NCBI GenBank assembly: GCA_934233745.1
Contig: CAKQGN010000010.1
Location: 1-46,621, forward strand
Source of the DNA: an uncultured Clostridia bacterium
Lineage (GTDB): Bacteria; Bacillota; Clostridia; Christensenellales; CAG-917
Direction: 5' to 3'
DNA: 46,621 nucleotides
Shown: one piece after another, positions 7,528 to 16,096 of the stretch
How the letters are laid out: every line of letters starts with the position of its first letter
How positions within the stretch are numbered: position 1 is the first letter of the stretch
Notes under the pieces: model-generated
Database searches by the model: none
What the model was told of the DNA's origin: nothing
What the model saw: only the letters and a program-made list of their open reading frames with translations
Position numbers and translations under genes: made by a program

Positions 7528-8808
7528 TTATTCGGCAGTGCCCGCAACGGAGATGTTGCCAAACTCGACGGCGTAAGGTCCTTCATAGTGTGCCGATACA
7601 AATCTCTCCTTGGAAAAGCGCATATTTTGTTGCGCCTCGATTAGACTTCCGTTTATCGAGCCGCCCGTTACGGGAGTGACTTTGTCGCCGTCGATGAGGT
7701 AGGCAAGACGGATTTCGCCGCCGAAGTGTCCCGAGAAGGAATCCATCTGGAAGTCGGAGAAAGCGACTGCCCAAAGGCAAGGTTGTTTTTTCATGTCCTC
7801 AAAGGATACGTTGCCTTTGTTTTCGCATCTTGTCTTTTCGTATGCGCCGGTGGGGACGATGCCGAGATAGCGACAGAAGGGGGTGCTGCCGTGAATTGCT
7901 AAAAGTCTGCCGTTGTCGATGACTTTGAGGTCTTTCATCTTTATTCCGTCGCCGCTGAAAGGTCGTGTCGCAACGAGCGAAAGTCCCAGAGCGTCGCCTG
8001 TTACATTGCCTTGAACGCCGTCGCCGATTTTCCATGCGGAATAACCGGGATAAATCATATCCGCCGCCGATTTTTCAGTGTAGTACGAAAGGATTTCGGC
8101 AAGGTTTTTTCCACTCAATACAACGTTGTATTTGCCGCTTTTAAGCACTCTTTGCGCGCAAGCTCTGTCATACACGAAGTCGAGATATTCTTTGACTCCT
8201 TGTTCGAGCGCGTCGGTGTCGACGTCGTCGTACTCGAATTGATTGATAAGCTCGACGTCCTCGGGCGATTTGCACTGTACTACATAGTCGCCTTTGCAAA
8301 CCGCGTCGGTGAACGATACGTCTGTGCCTTCCGAAGTCAGAATGTGAGTGAAAGTCTTGTGGCAAAAAACTTCCGTCGAGTTGACGTAAGCATGCTTGTT
8401 TTTGTCCGCAGCAAACACTGCCGCCGCCATTTTGCCTGCGCTTTCGGCAAGAGGCGCACTCGCAAGTTCGCCCTGTTTTACTATTGTGTCCGACGTGACT
8501 TTTTCGGGAGCGTCGAAATAAGGATTCATCGCAAATTGAGCGGCATAATACGCGCTTTCGATTGCGTTTTCGATTTCCTCGTAAGACATCGAAGAAATGA
8601 CGCTCGCGCTCATATTGCCGACGAGTTTTTTGCCGTCCTTTTCGCTTTGTCTGTACACGGTGACGGTAAATTTGTGCGTGTCTTTTATGCGTCTTGTGTC
8701 AAGATTGTGCTTGACGAAGAACAATTCGGCGGACTCTTCCTTGACCTCGTTGATTCTCCAACGCTCGATATTGAGTTTCGATAATGCTTTTTTGATTTTT
8801 TCCAACAT
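7528..8808 (-). CDS. pmbA: TldE/PmbA-type metalloprotease subunit
   Basis: A 426-residue member of the U62 peptidase family, paralogous to TldD and without the HExxxH zinc motif, as expected for the non-catalytic TldE partner. The TldD/TldE heterodimer is known to trim unfolded or leader peptides, for example in microcin B17 maturation. The C-terminal region shows the family pattern, with GNVTGDALGLSLVATRPF and the SDFQMDSFSGHFGGEIR strand set. Start taken as Met at 8808 because a GAGAGGTG site lies 6 bp upstream and this leaves a 10-bp gap after tldD. It forms an operon with tldD. No RiPP precursor is visible nearby, so the substrate is unknown. Confidence 0.9.
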   Translation of the reverse strand: MLEKIKKALSKLNIERWRINEVKEESAELFFVKHNLDTRRIKDTHKFTVTVYRQSEKDGKKLVGNMSASVISSMSYEEIENAIESAYYAAQFAMNPYFDAPEKVTSDTIVKQGELASAPLAESAGKMAAAVFAADKNKHAYVNSTEVFCHKTFTHILTSEGTDVSFTDAVCKGDYVVQCKSPEDVELINQFEYDDVDTDALEQGVKEYLDFVYDRACAQRVLKSGKYNVVLSGKNLAEILSYYTEKSAADMIYPGYSAWKIGDGVQGNVTGDALGLSLVATRPFSGDGIKMKDLKVIDNGRLLAIHGSTPFCRYLGIVPTGAYEKTRCENKGNVSFEDMKKQPCLWAVAFSDFQMDSFSGHFGGEIRLAYLIDGDKVTPVTGGSINGSLIEAQQNMRFSKERFVSAHYEGPYAVEFGNISVAGTAE

Positions 8809-8818
8809 AATACACCTC

Positions 8819-10237
8819 TCAGCCAAGTCTTATGCGAGCCTTCATATACGGGCCGCCGTCGGATACTTTTACCCACTCTTTGTAGCCCTTGCCGCAGAAG
8901 CCGCCGCCGCAAGTCACCAAAGACGAACTCATCATGCTCACCGATTTGAGAAGGTCGGGAACATAGCCCGTAAGCACGATGGGGGAGAACACTCTGCCCG
9001 TGAGTTTGCCGTCTTTGATTTCTCTCGCTCTTGTAACCATGCATTGAATACCCCAGTTTTTCGGGTCTTCCATACCGCTCGATGGCGATTCGAGCAAGAA
9101 ACCGTATTTTACGGACGCAATCATATCCTCTGGAGTTACGCCTTCTTTTGCGCCCTCGAAATAGGTGTTTGTCATACGGGTGTAGACCTTGCGCTCGTAA
9201 CTTTCGCGTCTGCCGTTGCCGGTGGGTTCTACTCCGAGTCTTGCCGCGGACAGTGCGTCGCACATGCCGCGTTTCAAAATGCCGTTCGAGATGACGACCG
9301 TGTCGCCCGTGAGCGTGCCTTCGTCGTCGAACCAACATGTTGCCGTATCCTCGACTGCGTTTCCGTCGTGCATTGTGACAAGGTCGCTTGCGACTCTCTC
9401 GTCAATGAAACTCGACGCCAACGCTCTGTCTTTGACAAACATATCCATCTCAACGCCGTGACCGAATGCTTCGTGGACGATCATACCGGTGGTGTCGGGA
9501 TCGCAAATGCAATCGTATTCGCCGGGAATCATAGGCTCGCTTTTGAGAAGTTCGACTGCCTCGGACGCCACTTTTGTGGCATAGCTGTCCATTCTGTCCA
9601 AAAGTTCGGCACCGCCGAGAGTCGAAAAGCCTTTGTATGCGTCCTTGACTTCTTCGCCTCTTGAAGCCATAGCCATGATTGCGCCGTTTGTCCACATCAC
9701 GGTTTGGTCGAGGTCGCGATTTTCGGAGATGAAAATCTTTCTGAATGCTCTATACGATATGGTTGCGATTGCGTCAAGCACTCCCTCAACCGTCAATGCC
9801 TTGTTGCGTATCTCGTCAAGCCTTGCAAGGATTTTTTCATCTCCGAGTTCTTTCGGATGAATCTCGAATGCGCTCACCTTTTTGAGTGTTGCGGGTTTAT
9901 CGCCCGGAACGGGGGTGTGCAGAGGTTCGATTCCCGCAGGTATGTTTCGGGCCTCCGCCGCTATGCGTTCTTCCATGGTCTTGACGATTTGGGGGATTTT
10001 CTCTTTTGAAAACTCGTTGAATGAATATTCCGCACAACCGATATTGTCGAATACACGCACGACATAGCCCGATCCGCCGCCAAAACCTTGATTGTTTATT
10101 CTCTTGCCCGTGCGGCTTATTCTCCAACCACGGTTGTCGTCCTCGACGGCAAGCACGGATGCATAAGCGTATTTCTTGCGAAGTTCTTTCACGAGATCTT
10201 TGAGCGCGGGCTTGATTTGATCAAGTTTTTCAAACAT
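8819..10237 (-). CDS. tldD: TldD metalloprotease, zinc-binding subunit
   Basis: A 472-residue catalytic partner of the TldD/TldE protease. The zinc motif is HEAFGH (His255, Glu256, His260) followed by GVEMD, exactly as in characterised TldD. A glycine-rich CGGGFCGKGY segment near the C-terminus provides the substrate-cleft region of the family. The start is Met at 10237: GGAG lies 8 bp upstream, and the longer in-frame version begins inside that ribosome site. Cotranscribed with the TldE gene downstream. Confidence 0.93.
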   Translation of the reverse strand: MFEKLDQIKPALKDLVKELRKKYAYASVLAVEDDNRGWRISRTGKRINNQGFGGGSGYVVRVFDNIGCAEYSFNEFSKEKIPQIVKTMEERIAAEARNIPAGIEPLHTPVPGDKPATLKKVSAFEIHPKELGDEKILARLDEIRNKALTVEGVLDAIATISYRAFRKIFISENRDLDQTVMWTNGAIMAMASRGEEVKDAYKGFSTLGGAELLDRMDSYATKVASEAVELLKSEPMIPGEYDCICDPDTTGMIVHEAFGHGVEMDMFVKDRALASSFIDERVASDLVTMHDGNAVEDTATCWFDDEGTLTGDTVVISNGILKRGMCDALSAARLGVEPTGNGRRESYERKVYTRMTNTYFEGAKEGVTPEDMIASVKYGFLLESPSSGMEDPKNWGIQCMVTRAREIKDGKLTGRVFSPIVLTGYVPDLLKSVSMMSSSLVTCGGGFCGKGYKEWVKVSDGGPYMKARIRLG

Positions 10238-10419
10238 ATTCCGTTCTCCTTTATAGATTTTCAAAGCGCAAGACGGTTGAATAGCCGTGTTTGCTTTGAC
10301 ATTTATCTATATAACTTTATTTTTATATATTATCAATCCATATAATCTGTTTTGTCAAGCTGTAGGGCGGTTGCGTTTTCGCAACTTTTCGTTGCTTGTC
10401 GCAATAAATCAAAAAACAA

Positions 10420-10448
10420 TTGACCGCCGACGGAAAGTGATATAAAAT
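10420..10448 (+). promoter_or_regulatory. Promoter for the TSCPD gene
   Basis: TTGACC (10420-10425), 17-bp spacer, TAAAAT (10443-10448); the start codon follows 29 bp later with an AGAGAGG site. The rest of 10238-10419 holds only short hairpin-forming stretches and the unassigned promoter of tldD. Confidence 0.75.
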
Positions 10449-10476
10449 TCAATCACCAAACAGAGAGAGGTACAAT

Positions 10477-10734
10477 ATGCATTATTCATATAAAACCGAA
10501 GGCACTTGCGCAAGAGAAATATCGTTCGACATCAACGGCGATGTCATCACAAACGTTCGTTTTGTCGGAGGTTGCCCGGGCAATCTCAAAGCCATTCCCA
10601 TTTTGGTTGAAGGTATGACTGTCGATGAAATCGAGAGCAAACTCAAAGACGTCAAATGCGGTTTGAAAAACACTTCGTGCGCAGGACAACTCGCAAAAGC
10701 AGTAAGAGAAGCAAAAAACGCTGAAAAGAAATAA
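10477..10734 (+). CDS. TSCPD domain protein (TIGR03905 type)
   Basis: An 85-residue protein consisting of a TSCPD domain, the small module also found at the C-terminus of adenosylcobalamin-dependent ribonucleotide reductases. Cysteines at GTCAREI, GGCPGN, DVKCGLKNTSCAGQLA match the family pattern of conserved Cys residues, which suggests metal or redox chemistry. Free-standing versions are common in Clostridia and remain uncharacterised. Clear promoter and ribosome site upstream, terminator downstream, so a single-gene transcript. Confidence 0.88.
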   Translation: MHYSYKTEGTCAREISFDINGDVITNVRFVGGCPGNLKAIPILVEGMTVDEIESKLKDVKCGLKNTSCAGQLAKAVREAKNAEKK

Positions 10735-10754
10735 CGCAATCAATAGACAAATTT

Positions 10755-10784
10755 GCGCGCTTTATGCGCGCTTATTTTGTATTT
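10755..10784 (+). terminator. Terminator after the TSCPD gene
   Basis: GCGCGC (10755-10760), TTTAT loop, GCGCGC (10766-10771), then a T-rich run TTATTTTGTATTTT. Confidence 0.8.
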
Positions 10785-10893
10785 TAAATTATCTTATAAG
10801 GCGAAATAATTGCAATTCCGTTTTAACTTAAAAACGGCAAGAATAACCCGTTGCCATGCTTTTTTTTGCAAAAGTGCGCAACATTCGCGATTG

Positions 10894-11052
10894 TCAATCG
10901 CATTCCTCGTCGTCGCAATCGCACTCGCAATCTTCGATATAGTCGCCGCAATTGTCGCACTCTTCCTCGCCGTCGGTGAAAGGAATTGCGGTTTGTTTGT
11001 CCTTTTTCGCGTCTTTCCCGAGCAGTATATCGAGAAAATCAAGAATACACAT
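10894..11052 (-). CDS. Cys-rich acidic micro-protein, 52 residues
   Basis: An open frame too short for most gene callers. It has an ideal GGAGGA site 9 bp upstream of the ATG at 11052. The peptide begins MCILDFLDILLGKDAKKDK, amphipathic and possibly membrane-associated, and ends with an Asp/Glu/Cys-rich stretch having Cys at 32, 35, 42, 44, 46 and 51, including CDNC and CECDC. That pattern suggests metal binding. The next gene (symporter, opposite strand) ends in a Cys/Asp-rich tail of similar composition. A short stem at 10836-10855 followed on the minus strand by GTTTTTAA may terminate it. I do not recognise a named family. Composition and ribosome site make a real gene likely. Confidence 0.65.
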   Translation of the reverse strand: MCILDFLDILLGKDAKKDKQTAIPFTDGEEECDNCGDYIEDCECDCDDEECD

Positions 11053-11187
11053 AAGATTTTTCCTCCGCAAATATTATATATCGAAACGGCATATACCGCA
11101 ACGGCTATTTTTTGGAATCAATCGGTTGTTTTTTGAAAAAGCATCAAAAGATTATAAATTAAAAATACAATTTGTTGAATTTTTGAG

Positions 11188-11216
11188 TTGATTGTTGCAA
11201 CACTTGCTGTTATAAT
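11188..11216 (+). promoter_or_regulatory. Promoter of the symporter gene
   Basis: TTGATT (11188-11193), 17-bp spacer, TATAAT (11211-11216), 51 bp before the start codon at 11268. Confidence 0.8.
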
Positions 11217-11267
11217 AATACGGTAGTATTGTTTTTTAAACAAAATTTATCGCTACAGGGTGAAATT

Positions 11268-13274
11268 ATGAGTGAAAATTCTCAAGCGACTCAAAAAGTG
11301 AGCGGAAAGCAAAAGCTCAACGCGCTCACGCACAAGCTCTTCGGTTCGACTCCCGGCGACGGTGAATTGCAACCAAAAGAGGGTTTCAGTTATTCTCTTT
11401 GCGGTTTTGGTCAAAACCTCGTTTGCACAATCATAGGTTCATACCTCACGGTATTTATGACTGACGCAATCGGTTTCAACGCAATGTTCGTTGCATTCCT
11501 AATGCTCGGCGCGCGTATTTTCGACGCTCTCAACGACCCGATTATGGGCTCAATCGTTGACAGAACGCGCACCAAGTGGGGCAAATGCCGTCCGTATATG
11601 AAGTGGATGGCACTTCCGATTGCCGCCATGACGGTGATTTGTTTCTTGCCTTGGTATCCCAACAACGACGGAGGCTTTGCGGCTTTGTCCATTATGTACA
11701 TAGTTTGGGGCATTGTCTACACGGTTGCGGACGTTCCTTATTGGGGACTTTCCACAGCAATGAGCAACGATACGTATCGCAGAGGCAACTTGCTCACCAT
11801 CGCGCGTTTGTTCTGCACGGCGGGCGCAGGTATCATCACCGTTTTGACGCCTATCATCACCCAAGCATTGACAGCCGACAACAACTCAGTCGTCACCGCA
11901 ATTCAAGCGGCAATGAACTATCTCAACGACGGCAACACCGTTGCGGCAACCAACGAAGGATTCATCGCGTCATTCAAATCTCTCGAAAATCTCGGCGCGT
12001 CTTTGGCATCGTTCAGCCCCTCGGCAGAGTATGCCCCGTTTGCCGCAAAAGATTTGGAAGAAGTCTACAAGCTGTTTGCAGCCGCCAACATCGATTTGGC
12101 ACAAAGCGGCGAGGTGCTTTTCAACCTCAAAGAGACTGCAAGAGCCGGTATGCAACACTCCTTGAGCTGGGCATACTTTGTGATTGCAATCATCTGTTGC
12201 GTCATCGCAGTGCCGCTATTCTACCTCGGATTTAAGAATACTACCGAAAGAAATATATCGACGGAAAATCCGCCGTCCCTCGGACACAACCTCAAACTTT
12301 TGTTCAAAAACAAACCCTTGATGCTCATCGTCCTTTCGGGTATCGGCGGCGCGGCGAGAATGCTTTTCACCTACACCGGCGGTTTGTATTTTGCAAAATA
12401 CATTATGAATAAAGAGTCCATGTACGCATTGTTCACAATGGCAATCGTTCCCGGCGGACTCATCGCGTCCGTTCTCGTGCCTTGGTGCACCAAGAAATTC
12501 GGCAAAAAGAACACCTACATTTGGTCGCACGTTGTCGGCGGCATTGCAATGCTCGTTGCATTTATCGTCGGCATCTCGGTTGACAGAGGCAACTACACAA
12601 GCACCGCAACCACCGTTGTTCTTCTCATTGCGTTGGTCATCGCCGGCGTTCCCACGGGCTTCGGCAACATCCTCACCTACGCTATGATTGGCGACACCGT
12701 TGAGTATCTCGAACTCAAGACAGGCGAAAGAGCAGAGGGTATTTGCTTTGCAATGCAAACCCTCATCAACAAAATCAATATGGCGGTCGGCGCATTTGTC
12801 GGCGTTCTCGCTTACTACAAGTCCGGCGCAGAAGTCGGCAACGCAAGAGGCGTCGAGGCAGCGGGCAAGGACGTTATGTGGTTTATGCTTGTCGGCATCG
12901 CCGCAATCAGCTTCTTCTTGACCGTCATTCCGCTCTTCTTCTACAAGTTTAACGAAAAGCAACAACAGGAAGCAAAGGCAGAAATCGAAGCAAGAAAACG
13001 TGCAAACGGCGAACTTTCAAACCAAGAAATCATCGACGAGATCGCTCGCGAAGCATCCGATGACGGAATCGACGAGGGAGCGGCGCAAGCGGTTTTCCCC
13101 AACGAAGACAATCAGGCGGTTGCAATCACGGAAGATAAGAGCTGTGACGAAAATTGCGACGAGTGCGAAAAGAGTGCCGATTGCGACGTCAAACCTCATA
13201 GCGACGCAGACGCTTGCGATGAAAATTGCGACGAGTGCGACAAAAAAGAGGATTGCAAAAAAGACGAAGAATAA
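11268..13274 (+). CDS. GPH-family sugar:cation symporter with inserted domain and Cys-rich tail
   Basis: A 668-residue MFS transporter of the glycoside-pentoside-hexuronide group (MelB-like), about 200 residues longer than usual. The family motif ALNDPIMGSIVDRTRTKWGK spans about residues 87-106, and VPYWGLSTAMSNDTYRRGNL follows near 156-175. Residues about 202-295 are an extra soluble segment between helices 5 and 6, probably extracytoplasmic. After the last helix comes a charged linker, then a tail (about 622-668) with two copies of C-x3-C-x2-C-x5-C within Asp/Glu-rich sequence, encoded by an imperfect 72-bp repeat (13142-13258). Substrate cannot be read from sequence. The ATG at 11268 has an AGGGTGA site; the longer in-frame start does not. 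Confidence 0.88.
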   Translation: MSENSQATQKVSGKQKLNALTHKLFGSTPGDGELQPKEGFSYSLCGFGQNLVCTIIGSYLTVFMTDAIGFNAMFVAFLMLGARIFDALNDPIMGSIVDRTRTKWGKCRPYMKWMALPIAAMTVICFLPWYPNNDGGFAALSIMYIVWGIVYTVADVPYWGLSTAMSNDTYRRGNLLTIARLFCTAGAGIITVLTPIITQALTADNNSVVTAIQAAMNYLNDGNTVAATNEGFIASFKSLENLGASLASFSPSAEYAPFAAKDLEEVYKLFAAANIDLAQSGEVLFNLKETARAGMQHSLSWAYFVIAIICCVIAVPLFYLGFKNTTERNISTENPPSLGHNLKLLFKNKPLMLIVLSGIGGAARMLFTYTGGLYFAKYIMNKESMYALFTMAIVPGGLIASVLVPWCTKKFGKKNTYIWSHVVGGIAMLVAFIVGISVDRGNYTSTATTVVLLIALVIAGVPTGFGNILTYAMIGDTVEYLELKTGERAEGICFAMQTLINKINMAVGAFVGVLAYYKSGAEVGNARGVEAAGKDVMWFMLVGIAAISFFLTVIPLFFYKFNEKQQQEAKAEIEARKRANGELSNQEIIDEIAREASDDGIDEGAAQAVFPNEDNQAVAITEDKSCDENCDECEKSADCDVKPHSDADACDENCDECDKKEDCKKDEE

Positions 13275-13298
13275 TCTTTTCTACCAAATGACATCCGT

Positions 13299-13330
13299 AA
13301 AGGCGGAACGCAAATTGCGTTCCGCCTTTT
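13299..13330 (+). terminator. Terminator after the symporter
   Basis: A 13-bp stem (13299-13311 with 13317-13329) and 5-nt loop followed by T residues. Confidence 0.85.
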
Positions 13331-13363
13331 GCATTATTTTTTCTTTTCAGCATATGGTTTAGT

Positions 13364-14089
13364 ATGCGAAAACCGGCAAAAGACAATATCATCGTTGTTT
13401 GCACGATCGTGCTTTGCGTTATGCTTACGCTTGCGCTTTGCGTATCGTTTTCCGAGGGCGGACTTGTGAGCGTATGGAACAAGGTTGAGAGCAATGCGCA
13501 GAGCGTGTGGACAATTGCATGCAACGGCTATCCCGACATGACGATGGCAAGACAAAGCGCAGAGATGATCAAATCAAAGGGCGGAGCAGGATATGTCCTA
13601 AACCTAGACGGTATCGAGATAATATACGCCGTATATAAAAGCGAGGACGATGCAAACGACGTGCTTGCAAAATTGGCGGACAAAAGCCTTTATGTAAAGA
13701 GATGCGACATATCCAAAGGCAGTTTCAAGTGGTGTGACGGCGATTTGAAAAACACCGTTCAAAACACTTTGAATTATTTTGACGTGGCGTTTGACAGCAT
13801 GTACGAATGCTCGAATCTTCTCAACGATTCAACCATAGGTATTGAGGACACAAAAACCAAAATCAAGGTTTTACGCGCACAAATTGAGGATATAAAGTCG
13901 GTTTTTTATCAAAATACGGCAAATCGCAGTGAGGAGCAAATCACACAAATCAAGCTTGCTCTGGTGACGACGCTTGCGCTTTTGGACAATATCGATTTTT
14001 CAAAAAACGTTGCATTAGTCACGTCGTCGATAAGGTATCAGCTCGTTCAACTTGTGCTGTGCAGGCAATCGCTTATGAATTGCATCTGA
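13364..14089 (+). CDS. Single-span membrane protein, SPOR-like
   Basis: A 241-residue protein with one N-terminal transmembrane helix (about 8-29) and a predicted external domain. Residues about 50-110 resemble a SPOR repeat: alternating strands with AEMIKSKGGAGYVLNLDG, then YAVYKSEDDANDVLAKL. The remainder is helical (about 125-241) and unrecognised. SPOR domains bind denuded peptidoglycan, so a cell-wall or sporulation role is possible, but the match is by eye. No Shine-Dalgarno sequence precedes the ATG. A possible TTGCAT/TATGGT pair (13329-13358) would start the mRNA at or near the ATG. Confidence 0.6.
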   Translation: MRKPAKDNIIVVCTIVLCVMLTLALCVSFSEGGLVSVWNKVESNAQSVWTIACNGYPDMTMARQSAEMIKSKGGAGYVLNLDGIEIIYAVYKSEDDANDVLAKLADKSLYVKRCDISKGSFKWCDGDLKNTVQNTLNYFDVAFDSMYECSNLLNDSTIGIEDTKTKIKVLRAQIEDIKSVFYQNTANRSEEQITQIKLALVTTLALLDNIDFSKNVALVTSSIRYQLVQLVLCRQSLMNCI

Positions 14090-14105
14090 CATTCGTTTTT
14101 TATTC

Positions 14106-14134
14106 TTGCCATATTTGATAATATAGTTTATAAT
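14106..14134 (+). promoter_or_regulatory. dnaX promoter, apparently giving a leaderless mRNA
   Basis: TTGCCA (14106-14111), 17-bp spacer, TATAAT (14129-14134). Transcription would start at about 14141-14142, which is the A of the dnaX ATG. There is no Shine-Dalgarno sequence. Confidence 0.8.
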
Positions 14135-14141
14135 ATTTTCT

Positions 14142-15638
14142 ATGGCATATACATCTTTATATCGCAAATATCGTCCCGACACTTTTGACAAAGTTATAGG
14201 GCAGGATCATATCGTGCGTACGCTCAAAAATCAGATTGCACACGGCAATATCGGGCATGCGTACATTTTTACAGGCACGAGAGGAACGGGCAAAACTTCC
14301 GTTGCAAAGATTTTTGCAAGAGCGGTCAATTGTCTATCCCCCCTAAAAGACGGTTCTCCTTGCGGAAAATGTGAAAATTGCGTGGAACTTGCGTCGAGTT
14401 CCAATTTCGATATTCTCGAAATCGACGCCGCATCCAACAACTCGGTTGATCAGATAAGGGAACTTACCGACAAAATCGGTTTTCCCCCGACGGTGGGCAA
14501 GTACAAAGTCTACATCGTAGACGAAGTTCATATGCTTTCCAAGGCGGCTTTCAACGCCCTGCTCAAAACACTCGAAGAACCGCCTTCTCATGCGATTTTC
14601 ATTCTTGCGACAACCGAGATTCATCAAATTCCTGCCACGATTTTGTCAAGATGCTTGCGTTTCGATTTTCGTCTTGTGCCAAACGGAGTGATTGCCAAGC
14701 GCATTCGTTTCATATTTGACGACATCGGCGTGAAATACGAAAACGAGGCTGTCGACCTCATTGCGTCGGCGGGTGCGGGAAGCGTGCGTGACGCCTTGTC
14801 CGTTGCGGACATGTGCGTGAGCTATTGCGATTCGGATGTCACATACAACGGTGTTTTGGAAGTTTTGGGTGCGGCAGACCCAAAGAAACTCCAAGCTCTT
14901 GCAACGGCAATTGCGGACGGAGACACCGACAATGCGCTTGAAGAAGTCGCCGCGCTTTGCGACCTCGGCAAGAGCGTGCCCATCCTTGCGCAAGACCTTG
15001 CCACGCTTTTCAGAAACGTATTATATATCAAAAATTGCTCGACGGCGAAGTCTTTGCTTGCTTTGCCCGAATCCATATATTCCGCACTTGCCGAAATGGC
15101 AAAGAAATACTCAACCGAAAAGTGTATGGGCATAATGAAGATAATGTCATCTCTCGAGGGTGAGTTCAGATACAGTGCGCAGCATCGCATATTGTTTGAG
15201 GCGGCGGTAGTGCTTGCTTGTAGCGGCGGCGACAGAGATGTCAAAGTCGAGGAATTGCAAATGCGTGTTGCTCGGCTTGAAAAAATGCTTGCAAACGCAA
15301 GGAAATCGGATTTTGAGTCGGCACCTGTCGTGACGGATGCGAGGCAGGTGTGGCTCAGGGTAGCATCCGAACTCAGACAAAGCGGATATACATTGCTTGC
15401 ACTGTCCACTCAAGACGCGCAGTTTGTTATGACGGACGACGAGTATCACGTCAAAGTCGCAGATGCCGCAACACTCAACCTGCTCGACGACAGAAAAAAC
15501 AGAGATGCAATAAATGCCGCATTCAAGAGCGTAGATTCTCGCCACAGACTCGTTATCGAAACCGAACGGCATCTGGACGAGGACAAGGCGTTGCCGTTTG
15601 TCAAGGAGATGTTCGGCTCGCTTTTGGAAATAAAATGA
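14142..15638 (+). CDS. dnaX: DNA polymerase III subunit gamma/tau
   Basis: A 498-residue clamp-loader subunit. It opens with the canonical MAYTSLYRKYRP. Walker A is GTRGTGKT (45-52), the four-Cys zinc module spans 64-80 (CGKCENC at 74-80), Walker B is YIVDEVH (124-130), sensor 1 ATTE is near 157 and the SRC arginine finger is at 169-171. The C-terminal domain III and tail are short for a tau form. It is the first gene of the classic dnaX-ybaB-recR cluster. The start is fixed by family conservation; the promoter places the 5' end of the mRNA at the ATG. Confidence 0.97.
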   Translation: MAYTSLYRKYRPDTFDKVIGQDHIVRTLKNQIAHGNIGHAYIFTGTRGTGKTSVAKIFARAVNCLSPLKDGSPCGKCENCVELASSSNFDILEIDAASNNSVDQIRELTDKIGFPPTVGKYKVYIVDEVHMLSKAAFNALLKTLEEPPSHAIFILATTEIHQIPATILSRCLRFDFRLVPNGVIAKRIRFIFDDIGVKYENEAVDLIASAGAGSVRDALSVADMCVSYCDSDVTYNGVLEVLGAADPKKLQALATAIADGDTDNALEEVAALCDLGKSVPILAQDLATLFRNVLYIKNCSTAKSLLALPESIYSALAEMAKKYSTEKCMGIMKIMSSLEGEFRYSAQHRILFEAAVVLACSGGDRDVKVEELQMRVARLEKMLANARKSDFESAPVVTDARQVWLRVASELRQSGYTLLALSTQDAQFVMTDDEYHVKVADAATLNLLDDRKNRDAINAAFKSVDSRHRLVIETERHLDEDKALPFVKEMFGSLLEIK

Positions 15639-15722
15639 ACGAATCGGACAATTTGGCATAAACTGACGAAAACATCGTGCATAGCACGCAAAAAATTTTA
15701 ATAATCGACTTGGAGGAACAAC

Positions 15723-16046
15723 ATGGGATACGGCGGATTTGGCGGCGGTAACATGCAACAACTTATGAAACAAGCCCAAGCAATGCAAAGAAAATTGCAA
15801 GAGGCTCAACAAGAAATCGCACAAACCGAAATTACGGGCAGTGCGGCAGGCGGTATGGTGGAAGTGACCGTCACGGGTGACAAAACCCCGGTTTCCGTGT
15901 CCATAAAGCCCGAAGCGGTCGATCCCGATGATGTGGAAATGCTCGAAGACATGGTTCTTGCCGCACTTAACGACGCAGTTGTGCAAGCTGACAAACTTTC
16001 CAAAGACTTGCTCGGACCTTTGGGCGGAGCAGGCGGACTGTTTTAA
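15723..16046 (+). CDS. ybaB: YbaB/EbfC nucleoid-associated protein
   Basis: A 107-residue YbaB/EbfC DNA-binding protein. A Gly-rich N-terminus and a helical QAQAMQRKLQEAQQEIAQTEITG segment (residues about 18-39) precede the beta domain (VEVTVTGDKTPVSVSI) and a C-terminal helix. The family forms dimers that bind DNA and is nearly always encoded between dnaX and recR, as here. A GGAGGAACAAC site precedes the ATG. Confidence 0.95.
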   Translation: MGYGGFGGGNMQQLMKQAQAMQRKLQEAQQEIAQTEITGSAAGGMVEVTVTGDKTPVSVSIKPEAVDPDDVEMLEDMVLAALNDAVVQADKLSKDLLGPLGGAGGLF

Positions 16047-16096
16047 TTTTCCGAAACCATTGTCAACGGCACACTTATTCTGATCGTTCTTAAAAT

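Noticed and set aside
7528..10237. RiPP or microcin biosynthesis locus around TldD/TldE
   Set aside because: No precursor peptide, cyclodehydratase or dedicated exporter is nearby; the pair is common as a stand-alone housekeeping protease.
10794..11042. An 82-residue minus-strand frame overlapping the Cys-rich micro-protein
   Set aside because: No ribosome site, and it is out of frame with the well-supported 52-residue ORF.
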